This document shows positions 1 to 8,624 of a DNA stretch of 64,000 nucleotides, one piece after another; the first letter of the stretch is position 1, and every line of letters begins with the position of its first letter. The position numbers were made by a program, and so were the translations under genes. The DNA is from Streptomyces venezuelae (lineage in GTDB: Bacteria; Actinomycetota; Actinomycetes; Streptomycetales; Streptomycetaceae), in NCBI RefSeq assembly GCF_008642295.1, contig NZ_CP029190.1, positions 682,001-746,000 of the forward strand, read 5' to 3'. The notes under the pieces were generated by a model. It had not been told where the DNA came from. It did no database searches and was given only the letters and a program-made list of their open reading frames with translations.

Positions 1-805
1 GGTCGGCGACCGCGTCATCATCAACCCCACGCAGTCCTGCGGCTCCTGCCGCAACTGCCGGCTGGGCGCCTACTGCTACTGCTTCAAATTCGACGACCAC
101 CAGGTGGGCTTCACGCTCGCCGGCACCTTCGCCGAGTACTACGTGGGCAGCGGCCAGTACCTGTACCCGATCCCCGCAGGAATGAGTTGGCAGGTCGCCA
201 GCCTCATCGAACCGCTGGGCTGCTCGTTGAACAGCGTTCTCAAGTCGAACCTGCAGCCCCACGAGTCCGTCCTGGTGATCGGCTCCGGTGCCATCGGGCT
301 GCTGTGCCAGAGCATCACACGCAGGTTGAGCCGACTCACCGTGGCCACAGAACCCAACGCATTCCGCCGTCAGTTCGCTGCCGGAGTCGCTCACTACGCG
401 CTGCACCCGAACGAATTGACTCCGGAGGCTGTCGCCGATCTCACCGGCGGAAAAAAGTTCGACGTGGTGATCGACGCGGTCGGCAACCAGCTGGGCGCCG
501 CGCTGGAAGCCGTCGCGAAGGGCGGCCGGGTGGTGCCCATGGGCTATGACGACACCTACCGGGTCGAACTGGAGCCCACGCGTCTCATCGACGACGGACT
601 CAGCATCGTCGCGGCAGTCCCCCTGCACGACGCCATCGGCCCGGCCCTCGACTTCGCCGCCGACCTGCCCGAACTCGGCGAACTGGTAACGACCGAGGCG
701 GACATGGACAACTTCCGCGACGCCTTCGAGGCAACGATGGGCGTCGACCTGACGACCGGGCAGAAGGTTGAGGTCAAGGCGGTCAAGGCGGTGATCCGCT
801 CGTGA
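1..805 (+). CDS. Zinc-binding medium-chain dehydrogenase, 5' end outside window
   Basis: The open frame enters from the left edge, so the true start and the catalytic-zinc region are missing. The first visible residues hold the structural-zinc pattern of medium-chain alcohol dehydrogenases, with four cysteines spaced C-x2-C-x2-C-x7-C near bases 38-82. A Rossmann segment with GSGAIG follows near base 280. Members oxidise alcohols or polyols with NAD(P)+; the substrate cannot be told from this part. The stop overlaps the next start by 4 bp (GTGA at 802), so it is translationally coupled to the MFS transporter and HAD phosphatase. That grouping suggests uptake and catabolism of a small polyol or sugar derivative, which is inference. 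Confidence 0.85.
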   Translation, partial: VGDRVIINPTQSCGSCRNCRLGAYCYCFKFDDHQVGFTLAGTFAEYYVGSGQYLYPIPAGMSWQVASLIEPLGCSLNSVLKSNLQPHESVLVIGSGAIGLLCQSITRRLSRLTVATEPNAFRRQFAAGVAHYALHPNELTPEAVADLTGGKKFDVVIDAVGNQLGAALEAVAKGGRVVPMGYDDTYRVELEPTRLIDDGLSIVAAVPLHDAIGPALDFAADLPELGELVTTEADMDNFRDAFEATMGVDLTTGQKVEVKAVKAVIRS

Positions 806-2076
806 AACGACAGCTGTTCGTGACACAGCTGCATCCCAACGCACGGTACTGCATCTACACGGAGCCGTTCTGGGCTGTCTTCGGGACCGCCTCGCTCTTC
901 TACGCGACGCTGTACATGGAGAGCGTCGGCCTGAGCACCGTGGCCATCGGTGCCATCCTCTCGGCCAACCTCTACCTCGCGTTCCTGTTCCAACTGGTGG
1001 CGGGCGGGGTGACAGACCGGATGGGCCGGCGCCGGGCCACGTTCTGGTTCGACGTCACCTCCTGGGTCGTCCCCATGTTCATCTGGGCGTTCAGCGACAA
1101 CTTCTTCATGTTCCTGGTGGGGTATCTGCTGAACGCCTCATCGAAGATCGTCAACGTGTCCTTCTGGTTGCTCGCGACGGAGGACAGCCCAGAAGAGGAC
1201 CGGCCCCGCATCTTCGCCGCGATCAAGGTAGTGATCATGTTCGCGGGGCTGCTGGTGCCGATTGTCGGGGTCCTCATGGACACGTACGGCACGGTGCCGA
1301 CGCTCCGTGTCCTGTTCTTCGTAGGCGGCCTTGCCATGCTGCTGCACAACGCACTGCGGCATCGGTACACCGCCGAGACACAGGCGGGCATCGAAGCGAT
1401 GGAACGACATGCCGGCACGCGCCTGCCGAAGCGCATACTCGACAGCGGCAGGCTGCTGTGGGCGGCGGCGTGCCACGCGGCACTGCGCCGGCTGATTTTC
1501 ATGTACATGCTGAGCTTTGTGGCCTTCCAGCTCAACATTTTCCTGGCCGTATACCTGACGAAAACGCTGGAATACAGCTCCTTGGTGGTCGGCATGGTCC
1601 CGGCCGTCGGCGCGGTGACCGCACTGTTCTCCTACGCCGTCGTCATGCCGTGGGCCGCCGACCGAGTCTCTGCGGGCAGCATGGCCCGATGGTCCCTCGT
1701 CATCAGCTGTGCGGGCTGGCTGCTCTTTCTCGCGCTGGGGCGGAGCGACCTCATCCTGCTCTTCGTGTGCACTGTCCTCACCTCGGCGGGACCGTTCCTG
1801 GTGGAGTCCTATCGCGACGCCATCGTCGTCAGCTGCGTGCACCCCCACGAGCGAGCCACGTTCTTCGCGGCCGTCCAGACCTTCACCGCAGTGGTGTCCA
1901 TCCCCACCGGATACCTGGCAGCCGTGATCTTTGACACCCAACCGCTGCTCCTGTTCGGCGCCATCGCCTTGCTGTACGCGATCGCCGCCGTCTGCGCCTT
2001 CGGCAAGCTGTCCTACCAGGCTGACGTCCGGCTCCTGCCCCGGCACGGCCACCCGGACACGGTGGCAGCCAAGTGA
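802..2076 (+). CDS. MFS transporter
   Basis: A 424-residue polytopic protein with about twelve hydrophobic segments. The loop after the second segment (GGVTDRMGRRRA) is the classic major-facilitator motif A, and the two-lobed layout has a long central loop near residues 190-225. It starts with GTG inside the stop of the dehydrogenase and ends overlapping the HAD gene by 4 bp, so the three are one operon. Substrate unknown; import of the dehydrogenase substrate is a reasonable guess, and efflux cannot be excluded. Confidence 0.85.
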   Translation: MKRQLFVTQLHPNARYCIYTEPFWAVFGTASLFYATLYMESVGLSTVAIGAILSANLYLAFLFQLVAGGVTDRMGRRRATFWFDVTSWVVPMFIWAFSDNFFMFLVGYLLNASSKIVNVSFWLLATEDSPEEDRPRIFAAIKVVIMFAGLLVPIVGVLMDTYGTVPTLRVLFFVGGLAMLLHNALRHRYTAETQAGIEAMERHAGTRLPKRILDSGRLLWAAACHAALRRLIFMYMLSFVAFQLNIFLAVYLTKTLEYSSLVVGMVPAVGAVTALFSYAVVMPWAADRVSAGSMARWSLVISCAGWLLFLALGRSDLILLFVCTVLTSAGPFLVESYRDAIVVSCVHPHERATFFAAVQTFTAVVSIPTGYLAAVIFDTQPLLLFGAIALLYAIAAVCAFGKLSYQADVRLLPRHGHPDTVAAK

Positions 2077-2816
2077 ACGGGCCGGACCGAGCCCTGGTGC
2101 TCGACTTCGACGGACTTGTCGCCGACACCGAGGTGCTCTGGCTGGCGGCTCTCTCGGAGCTCTACCGTACGTTCGGGCACACGCTTCCCGTCGACCGCTA
2201 CGTCGAGTCGATCGGCGGCACACTGGACGACTTCGACCCCTTCGAGCACCTGGCCAGCCGGTGCGGCACCCTCAATGCAAAAGAACTGGAGGAGCGAGGA
2301 GAGGAGCGGTTTCGGACCTGGATGATGTACGAGGATCCGCTACCGGGGGTCCGGCGCTTGGTGGCGGAAGCGACCCGGCGCGGTCTGCCCCTGGGCATCG
2401 CATCGAGTTCCAAGGCCTCCTCGGTGCTGCCACATCTCGAGCAGTTCGGGCTGCTCAACTCATTCAACGTGATCGCCACTGCTGACGATGTCGCTCGGCT
2501 CAAGCCTGCGCCCGACCTCTACCTCACAGCTGCGCGGCAGCTCGGTGTGAAGCCGTCTGCCATCGTGGCCTTCGAGGACTCTGGCCGGGGAGTGCATGCG
2601 GCAACGGCGGCTGGTGCGTTCTGCGTGGCGGTTCCACACGTGCTGACACGATCCCACGACTTCACCGCGGCCCACCACCGGCTCAGCTCGTTGTCCCTCT
2701 GCGACTTGGACGACTTGCTCGAACGGGCTCGAAGTCTTCCTGGTCGCGGCGGGCTTGGCGCCGCCACGATCGCATGCGCGCCGAGCGGCGCCGGGCCGGC
2801 GGTTCCGCCCCCATGA
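2073..2816 (+). CDS. HAD-family sugar-phosphate phosphatase or phosphoglucomutase-like hydrolase
   Basis: A 247-residue haloacid-dehalogenase protein. Motif I is DFDGLVADTE near residues 10-19 (nucleophile Asp and acid/base Asp). Motif II lies in GIASSSK, the motif III lysine in LKPAPDLY, and motif IV in AFEDSGRG. The helical cap between motifs I and II places it with the beta-phosphoglucomutase/GS1-like subfamily. GTG start overlaps the MFS stop. The C-terminal about 30 residues are Pro/Ala-rich and look like run-on beyond the fold. It probably dephosphorylates a sugar or polyol phosphate linked to the upstream dehydrogenase and transporter. Confidence 0.82.
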   Translation: MNGPDRALVLDFDGLVADTEVLWLAALSELYRTFGHTLPVDRYVESIGGTLDDFDPFEHLASRCGTLNAKELEERGEERFRTWMMYEDPLPGVRRLVAEATRRGLPLGIASSSKASSVLPHLEQFGLLNSFNVIATADDVARLKPAPDLYLTAARQLGVKPSAIVAFEDSGRGVHAATAAGAFCVAVPHVLTRSHDFTAAHHRLSSLSLCDLDDLLERARSLPGRGGLGAATIACAPSGAGPAVPPP

Positions 2817-3198
2817 CCTGGGCCGACCGCTGCAGTGGGGGCCCCGCCGACTCATGTTCGGGTCAGCGGCGGGTAGACCCCGGCTACCGGTGCCAGACGT
2901 GCGGGGTGGCCGCGAGCGCCATCGTGGGCAGAGCGCGACAACCGTGCCACCGCTGAGCACCCAGGCCATGGCGGCTACCGCGGCCGTGAGCGGGACAAGG
3001 AGCAGCTTCCACTGCATGGTGCTCACACGTGTCTGTCGCGGCAGTCGGTGTCCGGCGAAGTCGAAGTAAGTCCACCAGGCTCACACGGTCTCACCGAGCA
3101 CGATGATGGGACGACCGCGCAGAGCGCGGTCCCGGTCACGAAAGGCCTGCTGGGGCGTCGGAATCCGGGGCTGTCGCCTCGCATCACTCCGCGCACTC
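2817..3198. other. Intergenic stretch without a supportable gene
   Basis: About 380 bases between the HAD gene and the convergent aldo/keto reductase. Two weak candidates were seen. One is a plus-strand frame of 47 codons from 2813 with a CxxC. The other is a minus-strand frame from 3017 that opens with one hydrophobic segment but then runs antisense into the HAD gene. Neither has a convincing ribosome binding site, and I recognise nothing in either. The minus-strand frame ending at 3081 has a protein-like tail that might be a remnant. Confidence 0.4.
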
Positions 3199-4182
3199 TC
3201 AGCCGTTGAGATTCCCCATGAACTCGGGTGCGTAGCGGTCGCCGGCTGCCACGCCGGGCGGGGCGACGGCCTCGATCGCGGCGATGTCCTCGGCCGTGAG
3301 GGTGACCTCGGTCGCCGCGGCGTTCTCCTCCAGGTAGCGGCGGCGCTTGGTGCCGGGGATGGCCACCGCGCCCTGGTGCTGGACCCAGGCGAGGGCCAGC
3401 TGAGAGGGCGTGACCTCCTTGGCGGTTGCGATGCGGTGGACCTCGTGGACGACGTCGAGGTTGCGTCGGAAGTTCTCGCCCTGGAACCGGGGGTCGGTGC
3501 GGCGCCAGTCGTCCGCGGCGAAGTCATCGGGGCTGGTGATCGCGCCGGAGAGAAAGCCTCGCCCCAGCGGGGAGTAGGCGACCAGGCCGATCCCGAGCTC
3601 GCGCAGGGTGTCCAGCACCCCGTTGTGTTCGATCTCGCGCTCGAAGAGCGAGTACTCGGTCTGTACGGCGGTGAGCGGGTGGACGGCGTGGGCACGCCTG
3701 ATCGTCCGTGCGGACGCCTCGCACACGCCGATGTGTCGCACCTTGCCCTGGTCGACCAGCTCGGCCAGCGCGCCCACGGACTCCTCGACCGGCACCTTGG
3801 GATCGATGCGGTGCAGGTAGTAGAGGTCGACATGGTCGGTGCCCAGATGGCGCAGGGAGCGGTTCAGCGCCCGGCGTACGTATTCGGGTCGGCCGTTGAG
3901 ATCTCGCACCTGGCCGTCGTCGGTGATCTCCACGCCCGTCTTGGTGGCGACAACGGCGGCATCCCGGCGCCCGGCCAGCGCTTTGCCGACCAGTTGCTCG
4001 TTGACGAACGGGCCGTAGCTTTCGGCGGTGTCCAGCAACGTGATGCCGAGCTCCAGCGCACGGTCGATGGTGGCCAGCGACTCCGTCTCGTCCGTGGCCC
4101 CGTAGAACGCGCTCATGCCCATGCAGCCGAGGCCCTGACTGCCCACCCTCAGCCCCTGACCGCCCAGTGTCCGCTGTTCCAT
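3199..4182 (-). CDS. Aldo/keto reductase
   Basis: A 327-residue TIM-barrel NADPH-dependent reductase of normal length. The family signature is visible: LGCMGMSAFYG near the start, catalytic Asp and Tyr in LLDTAESYG, catalytic Lys in VATKTG, and His in YYLHRID. This pattern fits the AKR11/AKR13-like group common in actinomycetes, often linked to detoxifying reactive carbonyls. The ATG at 4182 is preceded by GGAGAC. Just upstream lies a truncated SnoaL-like fragment in the same orientation, so the original operon context may have been lost. Confidence 0.88.
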   Translation of the reverse strand: MEQRTLGGQGLRVGSQGLGCMGMSAFYGATDETESLATIDRALELGITLLDTAESYGPFVNEQLVGKALAGRRDAAVVATKTGVEITDDGQVRDLNGRPEYVRRALNRSLRHLGTDHVDLYYLHRIDPKVPVEESVGALAELVDQGKVRHIGVCEASARTIRRAHAVHPLTAVQTEYSLFEREIEHNGVLDTLRELGIGLVAYSPLGRGFLSGAITSPDDFAADDWRRTDPRFQGENFRRNLDVVHEVHRIATAKEVTPSQLALAWVQHQGAVAIPGTKRRRYLEENAAATEVTLTAEDIAAIEAVAPPGVAAGDRYAPEFMGNLNG

Positions 4183-4240
4183 GACGTCTCCTCGCGTGAC
4201 CAGTCGGCGACGGGTGCGGCCTTTGCCCCTGCGAGGCCGT

Positions 4241-4420
4241 TCAGGGCCGGCGGGGACGGGTTTCCATCCAGTCGACCATCAGGCGGCGCTCGGCGAAGAG
4301 CCACACGCCGCCCTGCTTGACGAATTCGTCGAGGTGGCGGATGGCCGCGATCATGATCGTGCGCTCGTCGTCCATACCGAACGCGATGTGGTGGGCCAGG
4401 CAGTCGGCTCCGCCGGGTAG
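4241..4420 (-). pseudogene. C-terminal fragment of a SnoaL/NTF2-like protein
   Basis: In a frame different from the regulator fragment upstream, about 55 codons ending at a stop at 4241 read as the end of a SnoaL-like (nuclear transport factor 2 fold) protein. Key strings are LAHHIAFGMDDERT, HLDEFVKQGGVWLFAERR and VDWMETRP. Typical members are about 130-160 residues, and the N-terminal half is absent. The fragment begins abruptly around 4410-4420, where similarity to a GlxA-type regulator takes over in another frame, so the junction looks like a deletion scar. Confidence 0.55.
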
Positions 4421-4424
4421 CGCG

Positions 4425-4890
4425 GGCGAGGAGCCTGGAACGTTGCCCGGTAGTCCGCAGGAGACGTACCGACATGGCGGTGGAACGCTGCGCGGAAGGC
4501 GGCGGGGCTGCCCAGGCCACTCAGGCGGGCGACCTGCTCGACGGGGTTGGTGGATGAAGGTGCCGCCGGGACATGTGCGCGGTCCGCCAGCTTGTCCAGG
4601 GTCTGCGGGTGGGCGAGGTGGCCGAGCATCCAGGTACGGATCGCCGCGAGATCACGACCGTGACTGGCCGGCCGGAAGCGTTCGATGAACTGGGCGTGGC
4701 CGCCCGAGCGTTGAGGAGGGGCGACCAGATCCCGGGCGCGGGCGTTGGCGGCTGCGGAGCCGTAGTCGCGCCGGACGATGTGCAGGCAGAGGTCGACGCC
4801 CGCGGTCACTCCCGCGGAGGTGAGGACGTCGCCGTCGTCGACGTAGAGCTCGTTCGGCCGGACGTCGACCTTCGGGGGGAGGAGATCCAC
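4425..4890 (-). pseudogene. Truncated GlxA-type AraC regulator (DJ-1/PfpI plus HTH)
   Basis: The reading frame carries the end of the DJ-1/PfpI domain (YVDDGDVLTSAGVTAGVDLC) and part of an AraC HTH region (VEQVARLSGLGSPAAFRAAF, HVGTSPADYR). The first about 130 residues are missing. Inside the HTH, LADRAHVP jumps to NPVEQVARL, dropping the first recognition helix and linker, about 35-40 residues compared with intact GlxA proteins. Both defects should abolish DNA binding. The left end runs into the SnoaL fragment at about 4420. Confidence 0.6.
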
Positions 4891-5118
4891 ACGGCCTATC
4901 CCCGTCTGGCCATGGTCCGCACGCTCGTCGACGCGATCGTCGAGCGAGCCGCCCGGTCGACCGCGGCAGCCCCGCGCTACTCCCTCGGAGGCGAACTGTT
5001 GCGCGAACGCAGGAGCGACGGGGTGACCGGCATGGAACGGGCCGCCGCATCGTCCCCCTGGGGGAGTAGCACTCCCCCTGCTGGGCCATGGTCCGCTTCC
5101 TTCACAAGCGCCTGTCGC
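4891..5118. other. Remnant region between GlxA fragment and kelch gene
   Basis: No intact gene. On the plus strand, about 20 codons from 4894 (AYPRLAMVRTLVDAIVERAA) resemble the C-terminal helix of LysR-type regulators, but the frame has no stop and is not supported elsewhere. This may be a third gene fragment at the same scar. The rest holds GC-rich sequence with no feature I can name. Confidence 0.25.
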
Positions 5119-6171
5119 TCAGCCCGGATACAGCTCCAGCATGTCCTTCGAGGCGCCGCCACCGCAGGTGGGGGCGCCTGCGGCGAAGTAGGCGCGGCCG
5201 TGCACCGCGCCGGCGGCGAATCCGTGCCGGCTCTGGGGCAGCGGGCTTGTGGCGGACCAGCGGTCGGACTTCGGGTCGTAGACGGTCACGTCGCCGAAGG
5301 TGGTCCCGCCGGGGCCGCATTCGCCGCCGGCGTAGACGATCCGGCCGTCGAGGACGACCGCGGCCCCGGCCGACCGGGGCGCCGGAAGCGGCGCTGCCGT
5401 GCTCCAGCGGCCCGTGCGGGGGTGGTAGATGTCGTGGCGGGCCAGGTTGTCGGTCACGTCGGCCGCCCTGCCGCCGAACACGTGGATATCGCAGCCGAGG
5501 ACGGCGATACCGGCGTGATCGCGAGGCTCGCCGGGCAGCGGCGGCGCGCCGGCCCATTGACGCCGTCGGGGGTCGTACACGAAGTGGCTGTTCACCGTGC
5601 CGAATCCCAGGGAAAGCGGCGGTTCCGGGATCGTGACGACCGACGTGGATTCCCGGCCGCCGATGAGGTGGAGCCTGCCGTCCACGGCGGCGACGGCGAC
5701 CGAGCCGAGTTTCCGGGGCATGTCGGGCAGCCGGCTCCACCGGTCCCTGGCCGGGTGGTAGACGTACGCCACCGGTTGCGGGTGCAGGTGCACCGCGTCG
5801 GTGAACCCGCCGAAGGCGTACAGCCTTCCGTCGAGGGCGGCCACCCCGACGTGGGTGAGCGGGCGTGGCAGGGGTGCGTGGGACGCCCACCGGTCGGTGC
5901 GCGGGTCGTAGCTGGTGACCACGTCCGATGCCCACACCGGTGCGGTGTCGTCCCGTTGGAGGGTGCCGCCGACGACATACAGGAGGCCGTCGAGCGCGGC
6001 GGCCCCGACTTCGGCGCGGGCCTGCGGCATCGGGGTCCCGGCCCGCCACTGGGCATGGCCGTCGGCAGCTGACTCCATGGCCTGGGCGCTGCCGCGGGGC
6101 GTGCCCAGACCGGCGGCGGTGATCGACAGTCCCGTCAGCGCGCCCAGGGCGCTTCGTCGCGTAAGAGGCAT
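5119..6171 (-). CDS. Exported kelch-repeat beta-propeller protein (Tat signal)
   Basis: 350 residues from the ATG at 6171. The protein opens with MPLTRRSALGAL and a hydrophobic stretch ending in an alanine-rich site, a probable twin-arginine signal. Six kelch-like blades follow, each with a double-glycine turn after hydrophobic residues: LYVVGG, LYAFGG, LHLIGG, IHVFGG, IVYAGG and AYFAAG. Such a six-bladed propeller could bind a ligand or carry an enzymatic site as in galactose oxidase, but no oxidase domain is present. An alternative upstream start at 6267 would bury the signal peptide and is unlikely. It lies downstream of a LysR gene in the same direction. Confidence 0.8.
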   Translation of the reverse strand: MPLTRRSALGALTGLSITAAGLGTPRGSAQAMESAADGHAQWRAGTPMPQARAEVGAAALDGLLYVVGGTLQRDDTAPVWASDVVTSYDPRTDRWASHAPLPRPLTHVGVAALDGRLYAFGGFTDAVHLHPQPVAYVYHPARDRWSRLPDMPRKLGSVAVAAVDGRLHLIGGRESTSVVTIPEPPLSLGFGTVNSHFVYDPRRRQWAGAPPLPGEPRDHAGIAVLGCDIHVFGGRAADVTDNLARHDIYHPRTGRWSTAAPLPAPRSAGAAVVLDGRIVYAGGECGPGGTTFGDVTVYDPKSDRWSATSPLPQSRHGFAAGAVHGRAYFAAGAPTCGGGASKDMLELYPG

Positions 6172-6283
6172 GACCCGACTGTGCGGGCGGGGCCCGGTCG
6201 GCGTCCAAGACCGATCGGGGCGATCCGATACCGGATGGGTATCGTGGCAGGCCGCGCGGCCCGCCACGCGGCCTGCCGTCGCC

Positions 6284-7141
6284 TCAGGTGCGGTACGCGG
6301 CCGTGGCGATCTGCACGAACGAGCGGAGTGCAGGGCTGGTGTGGCCCTCGTTCCATGCCACCACGACGCGGCTCGGCGCCATGTCGGTCAGCGGGACGAC
6401 GGCCAGATCTTCGGACAGGTCGTGCCCGAGCGGGGCCATGCCGACCGTGCCGTTCCACAACACGGCCTGCACGCACTCCGCAACGCCCCGGACGACGGGG
6501 CCCTGCCGCGGTTCACCGCCGTTCCAGTACGACTGCCAGTACGGGTCGGTGCCGTCCGGGAACCGAAACCAGCGCCGCGCCGCAAGGTCGGCCAGTTCCA
6601 GATCGTCGCGGCGGGCCAGCGGGTCGTCGGCACGGAGCACCGCGCCCACCGGGTCGGAGCGCAGTTCGTGCACGGTCAGGCCGGTCTCGTCGAACGGTGC
6701 GCGGGTCAGGGCGACATCGACCAGTCCGGCGCGCAGTCCGCAGGTCGGGTCGGTGAGGTCGGTCTCGCGGATGCGGACCTCGACCTCCGGGTGCCGGCGC
6801 CGGTACGCGGCGGCCAGCCGTTGGGCACCCCGGTCAGTGCCGTCGCCCAGGATGCCGACCATGAGAACGGCGGCACCGGTGGCCGCAGCCGCAGCCACCC
6901 GCACCCGCACCAGATCGGCTCGGTCGAGCAGGGTGCGCGCCTCGTTCAGGAGCGTCGCGCCGGGCGCGGTGAGAGTGACTCCTGCGGGGGATCGTTCGAG
7001 CAGAGCGGTACCGAGGTCGGCCTCCAGCTGCTTGATCGCCCGGCTCAGGGGCGGCTGGCTCATGCGCAGCCGGGCGGCAGCCCGGCCGAAGTGGAGTTCC
7101 TCGGCCACGGCCACGAAGTAGCGAAGGGTGCGCAGCTCCAT
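6284..7141 (-). CDS. LysR-family transcriptional regulator
   Basis: 285 residues. The N-terminal winged HTH is clear (MELRTLRYFVAVAEELHFGR, AAARLRMSQPPLSRAIKQLE, DLGTALLERS), followed by a periplasmic-binding-protein-like effector domain of the usual length. It shares strand with the kelch gene 112 bases downstream, whereas LysR proteins more often control a divergent gene. The closest divergent target would be the anti-sigma gene at 7318, but no shared operator is evident. Confidence 0.88.
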   Translation of the reverse strand: MELRTLRYFVAVAEELHFGRAAARLRMSQPPLSRAIKQLEADLGTALLERSPAGVTLTAPGATLLNEARTLLDRADLVRVRVAAAAATGAAVLMVGILGDGTDRGAQRLAAAYRRRHPEVEVRIRETDLTDPTCGLRAGLVDVALTRAPFDETGLTVHELRSDPVGAVLRADDPLARRDDLELADLAARRWFRFPDGTDPYWQSYWNGGEPRQGPVVRGVAECVQAVLWNGTVGMAPLGHDLSEDLAVVPLTDMAPSRVVVAWNEGHTSPALRSFVQIATAAYRT

Positions 7142-7317
7142 GGCCGTTGACGATACCCGCGGGTGCCGACCTCCTCGAGGCCCGGCTCACGGGCGGCGTC
7201 CCACCCGGGTGATTCGGCGCCGGCCGCGACATGAGCATGATAGGAGTTGGCTCATCACCGGGATGCGCCGGTGGGAAGCCGGCCGACCGTCCCCGCCGCA
7301 GGAGAACAGGAGGAGTC

Positions 7318-7551
7318 ATGAACTGTGCCGAGTTCGTGGAGCTGGTGACCGAATTCCTCGATGGCTCCATGAGCGAGTCGGCCGAGTTGAGTTGTGTGGT
7401 GCACCTGGCGCGGTGCGAGGGTTGCGAAACGTACCTCGACCAGTTCCGGCAGACCACCGCGGCCCTCGGCGGTACGCTGCCCGGTCCGGGCATCCCCGCC
7501 GCGGCACGTGAGCAACTCCTCGAGGCGTTCCGCGGGGCGACGCGCCCCTGA
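7318..7551 (+). CDS. Zinc-finger anti-sigma factor, first of two paralogues
   Basis: A 77-residue protein with the ZAS signature of anti-sigma factors, His-x3-Cys-x2-Cys (HLARCEGC), followed by YLDQFRQT. The ATG at 7318 is preceded by AGGAGG. It is clearly a duplicate of the 77-residue protein at 8360: both begin MNC-x2-FVELVTEFLDG and share the block around the zinc motif. Such proteins bind an ECF sigma factor, here very likely the one at 7692, and may sense redox state or zinc through the Cys residues. Confidence 0.8.
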   Translation: MNCAEFVELVTEFLDGSMSESAELSCVVHLARCEGCETYLDQFRQTTAALGGTLPGPGIPAAAREQLLEAFRGATRP

Positions 7552-7691
7552 GACGTGCCCCTGAGGTGAGCGGCGGCCGTCGACCGTCAAGGGGTTCTTA
7601 CGGGTCGATGACGAACTCCCCCCGCCCTCCAAGCGCTCGTACCACTGCCCTAGGCTGGCGCTTCCAGTTGACGTCCGGCAAGGAGAGAACC

Positions 7692-8363
7692 ATGGCAGGC
7701 CCACGCGAACTGCCCCCGGACGAGGTCCTGGTGCAGCGCCTCCGAGACGGTGACGAGGAGACGTTCGCCCTGGTCCTGGACTCCTGGTCGGGCGGGATGG
7801 TCCGGCTCGCCATGTCGTTCGTGTCGACCAAGGACTCGGCCGAGGAGACGGTCCAGGACACCTGGCTGGCGGTCATCAGGGGCATCGACGGTTTCGAGGG
7901 CCGCGCGTCCCTGAAGACGTGGGTGTACCGGATCCTCGTCAACACCGCGAAGGCGCGCGGGGCCAAGGAGAGCAGGACCGTGCCCTTCGCCAGCCTGCTG
8001 CCGGAGGAGGAGGGGCCGACGGTCGACGCCGAGCGCTTCCGCGCCACCGGCGAACCGTACGCCGGGCACTGGGTCGCCGGGCAGGAACCGCGTCCCTGGC
8101 ACATCCCCGAGGACCACGTGCTGCGCGGCGAGGTCCGCGAGGTGATCGCGGAGGCGATCGACGAGCTCCCGCCCCGCCTCCGTACCGTGATCACCCTGCG
8201 CGACGTCGCCGGGTACGGCTCCGAGGAGGTGTGCTCGCTCCTCGAGATCTCGCCGGGGAACCAGCGTGTGCTCCTGCATCGGGGCAGGGCCCTGCTGCGC
8301 CGTAAGCTGGAGTCCTACTTGTCCGGTGCCCATGACATCGCCGGCGGAAGGGGGCGCGCGTGA
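7692..8363 (+). CDS. ECF-type RNA polymerase sigma factor
   Basis: 223 residues from the ATG at 7692, which sits after AAGGAGAG; the longer frame from 7566 lacks a site. Region 2 is visible as AEETVQDTWLAVIRGIDGFEG and SLKTWVYRILVNTAK, and region 4 as ELPPRLRTVITLRDV and EEVCSLLEIS. An unusually long, acidic linker (about 60 residues) separates the regions. The stop overlaps the GTG of the second anti-sigma gene by 4 bp, the usual coupling of sigma and cognate anti-sigma. The following NDH-2-like and membrane genes are probably in its operon and perhaps its regulon. Confidence 0.9.
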   Translation: MAGPRELPPDEVLVQRLRDGDEETFALVLDSWSGGMVRLAMSFVSTKDSAEETVQDTWLAVIRGIDGFEGRASLKTWVYRILVNTAKARGAKESRTVPFASLLPEEEGPTVDAERFRATGEPYAGHWVAGQEPRPWHIPEDHVLRGEVREVIAEAIDELPPRLRTVITLRDVAGYGSEEVCSLLEISPGNQRVLLHRGRALLRRKLESYLSGAHDIAGGRGRA

Positions 8364-8593
8364 ACTGCAACGACTTCGTGGAACTGGTGACCGAGTTCCT
8401 CGACGGCGCCCTCTCCGAGGACACCGAGCAGCGCTTCATCGAGCACCTGGCGCAGTGCTCCGGGTGCGAGAACTATCTCGACCAGTTCCGTCAGACGATC
8501 GCCGCCACGGGCGAACTGACCCCGGAGGGCATCTCGTCGGATGCCAGGCAGCACCTCCTCTCCGCTTTCCGGGACTGGCAGCGGGACGTGTAA
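8360..8593 (+). CDS. Zinc-finger anti-sigma factor, second paralogue
   Basis: 77 residues, translationally coupled to the sigma factor (GTG inside its stop). Contains the ZAS motif HLAQCSGC and the same N-terminal block FVELVTEFLDG as the protein at 7318. Because of the coupling, this copy is the most likely primary anti-sigma factor. The upstream copy may be a second layer of control or a copy with another partner. No membrane segment, so it acts in the cytoplasm. Confidence 0.85.
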   Translation: MNCNDFVELVTEFLDGALSEDTEQRFIEHLAQCSGCENYLDQFRQTIAATGELTPEGISSDARQHLLSAFRDWQRDV

Positions 8594-8624
8594 CGCTCGT
8601 GCGGCGCGCCCGCTCTGAACGTGC

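Noticed and set aside
2755..3069. Small plus-strand gene after the HAD phosphatase
   Set aside because: Starts inside the HAD gene, Arg-rich, no ribosome binding site, and no recognisable fold.
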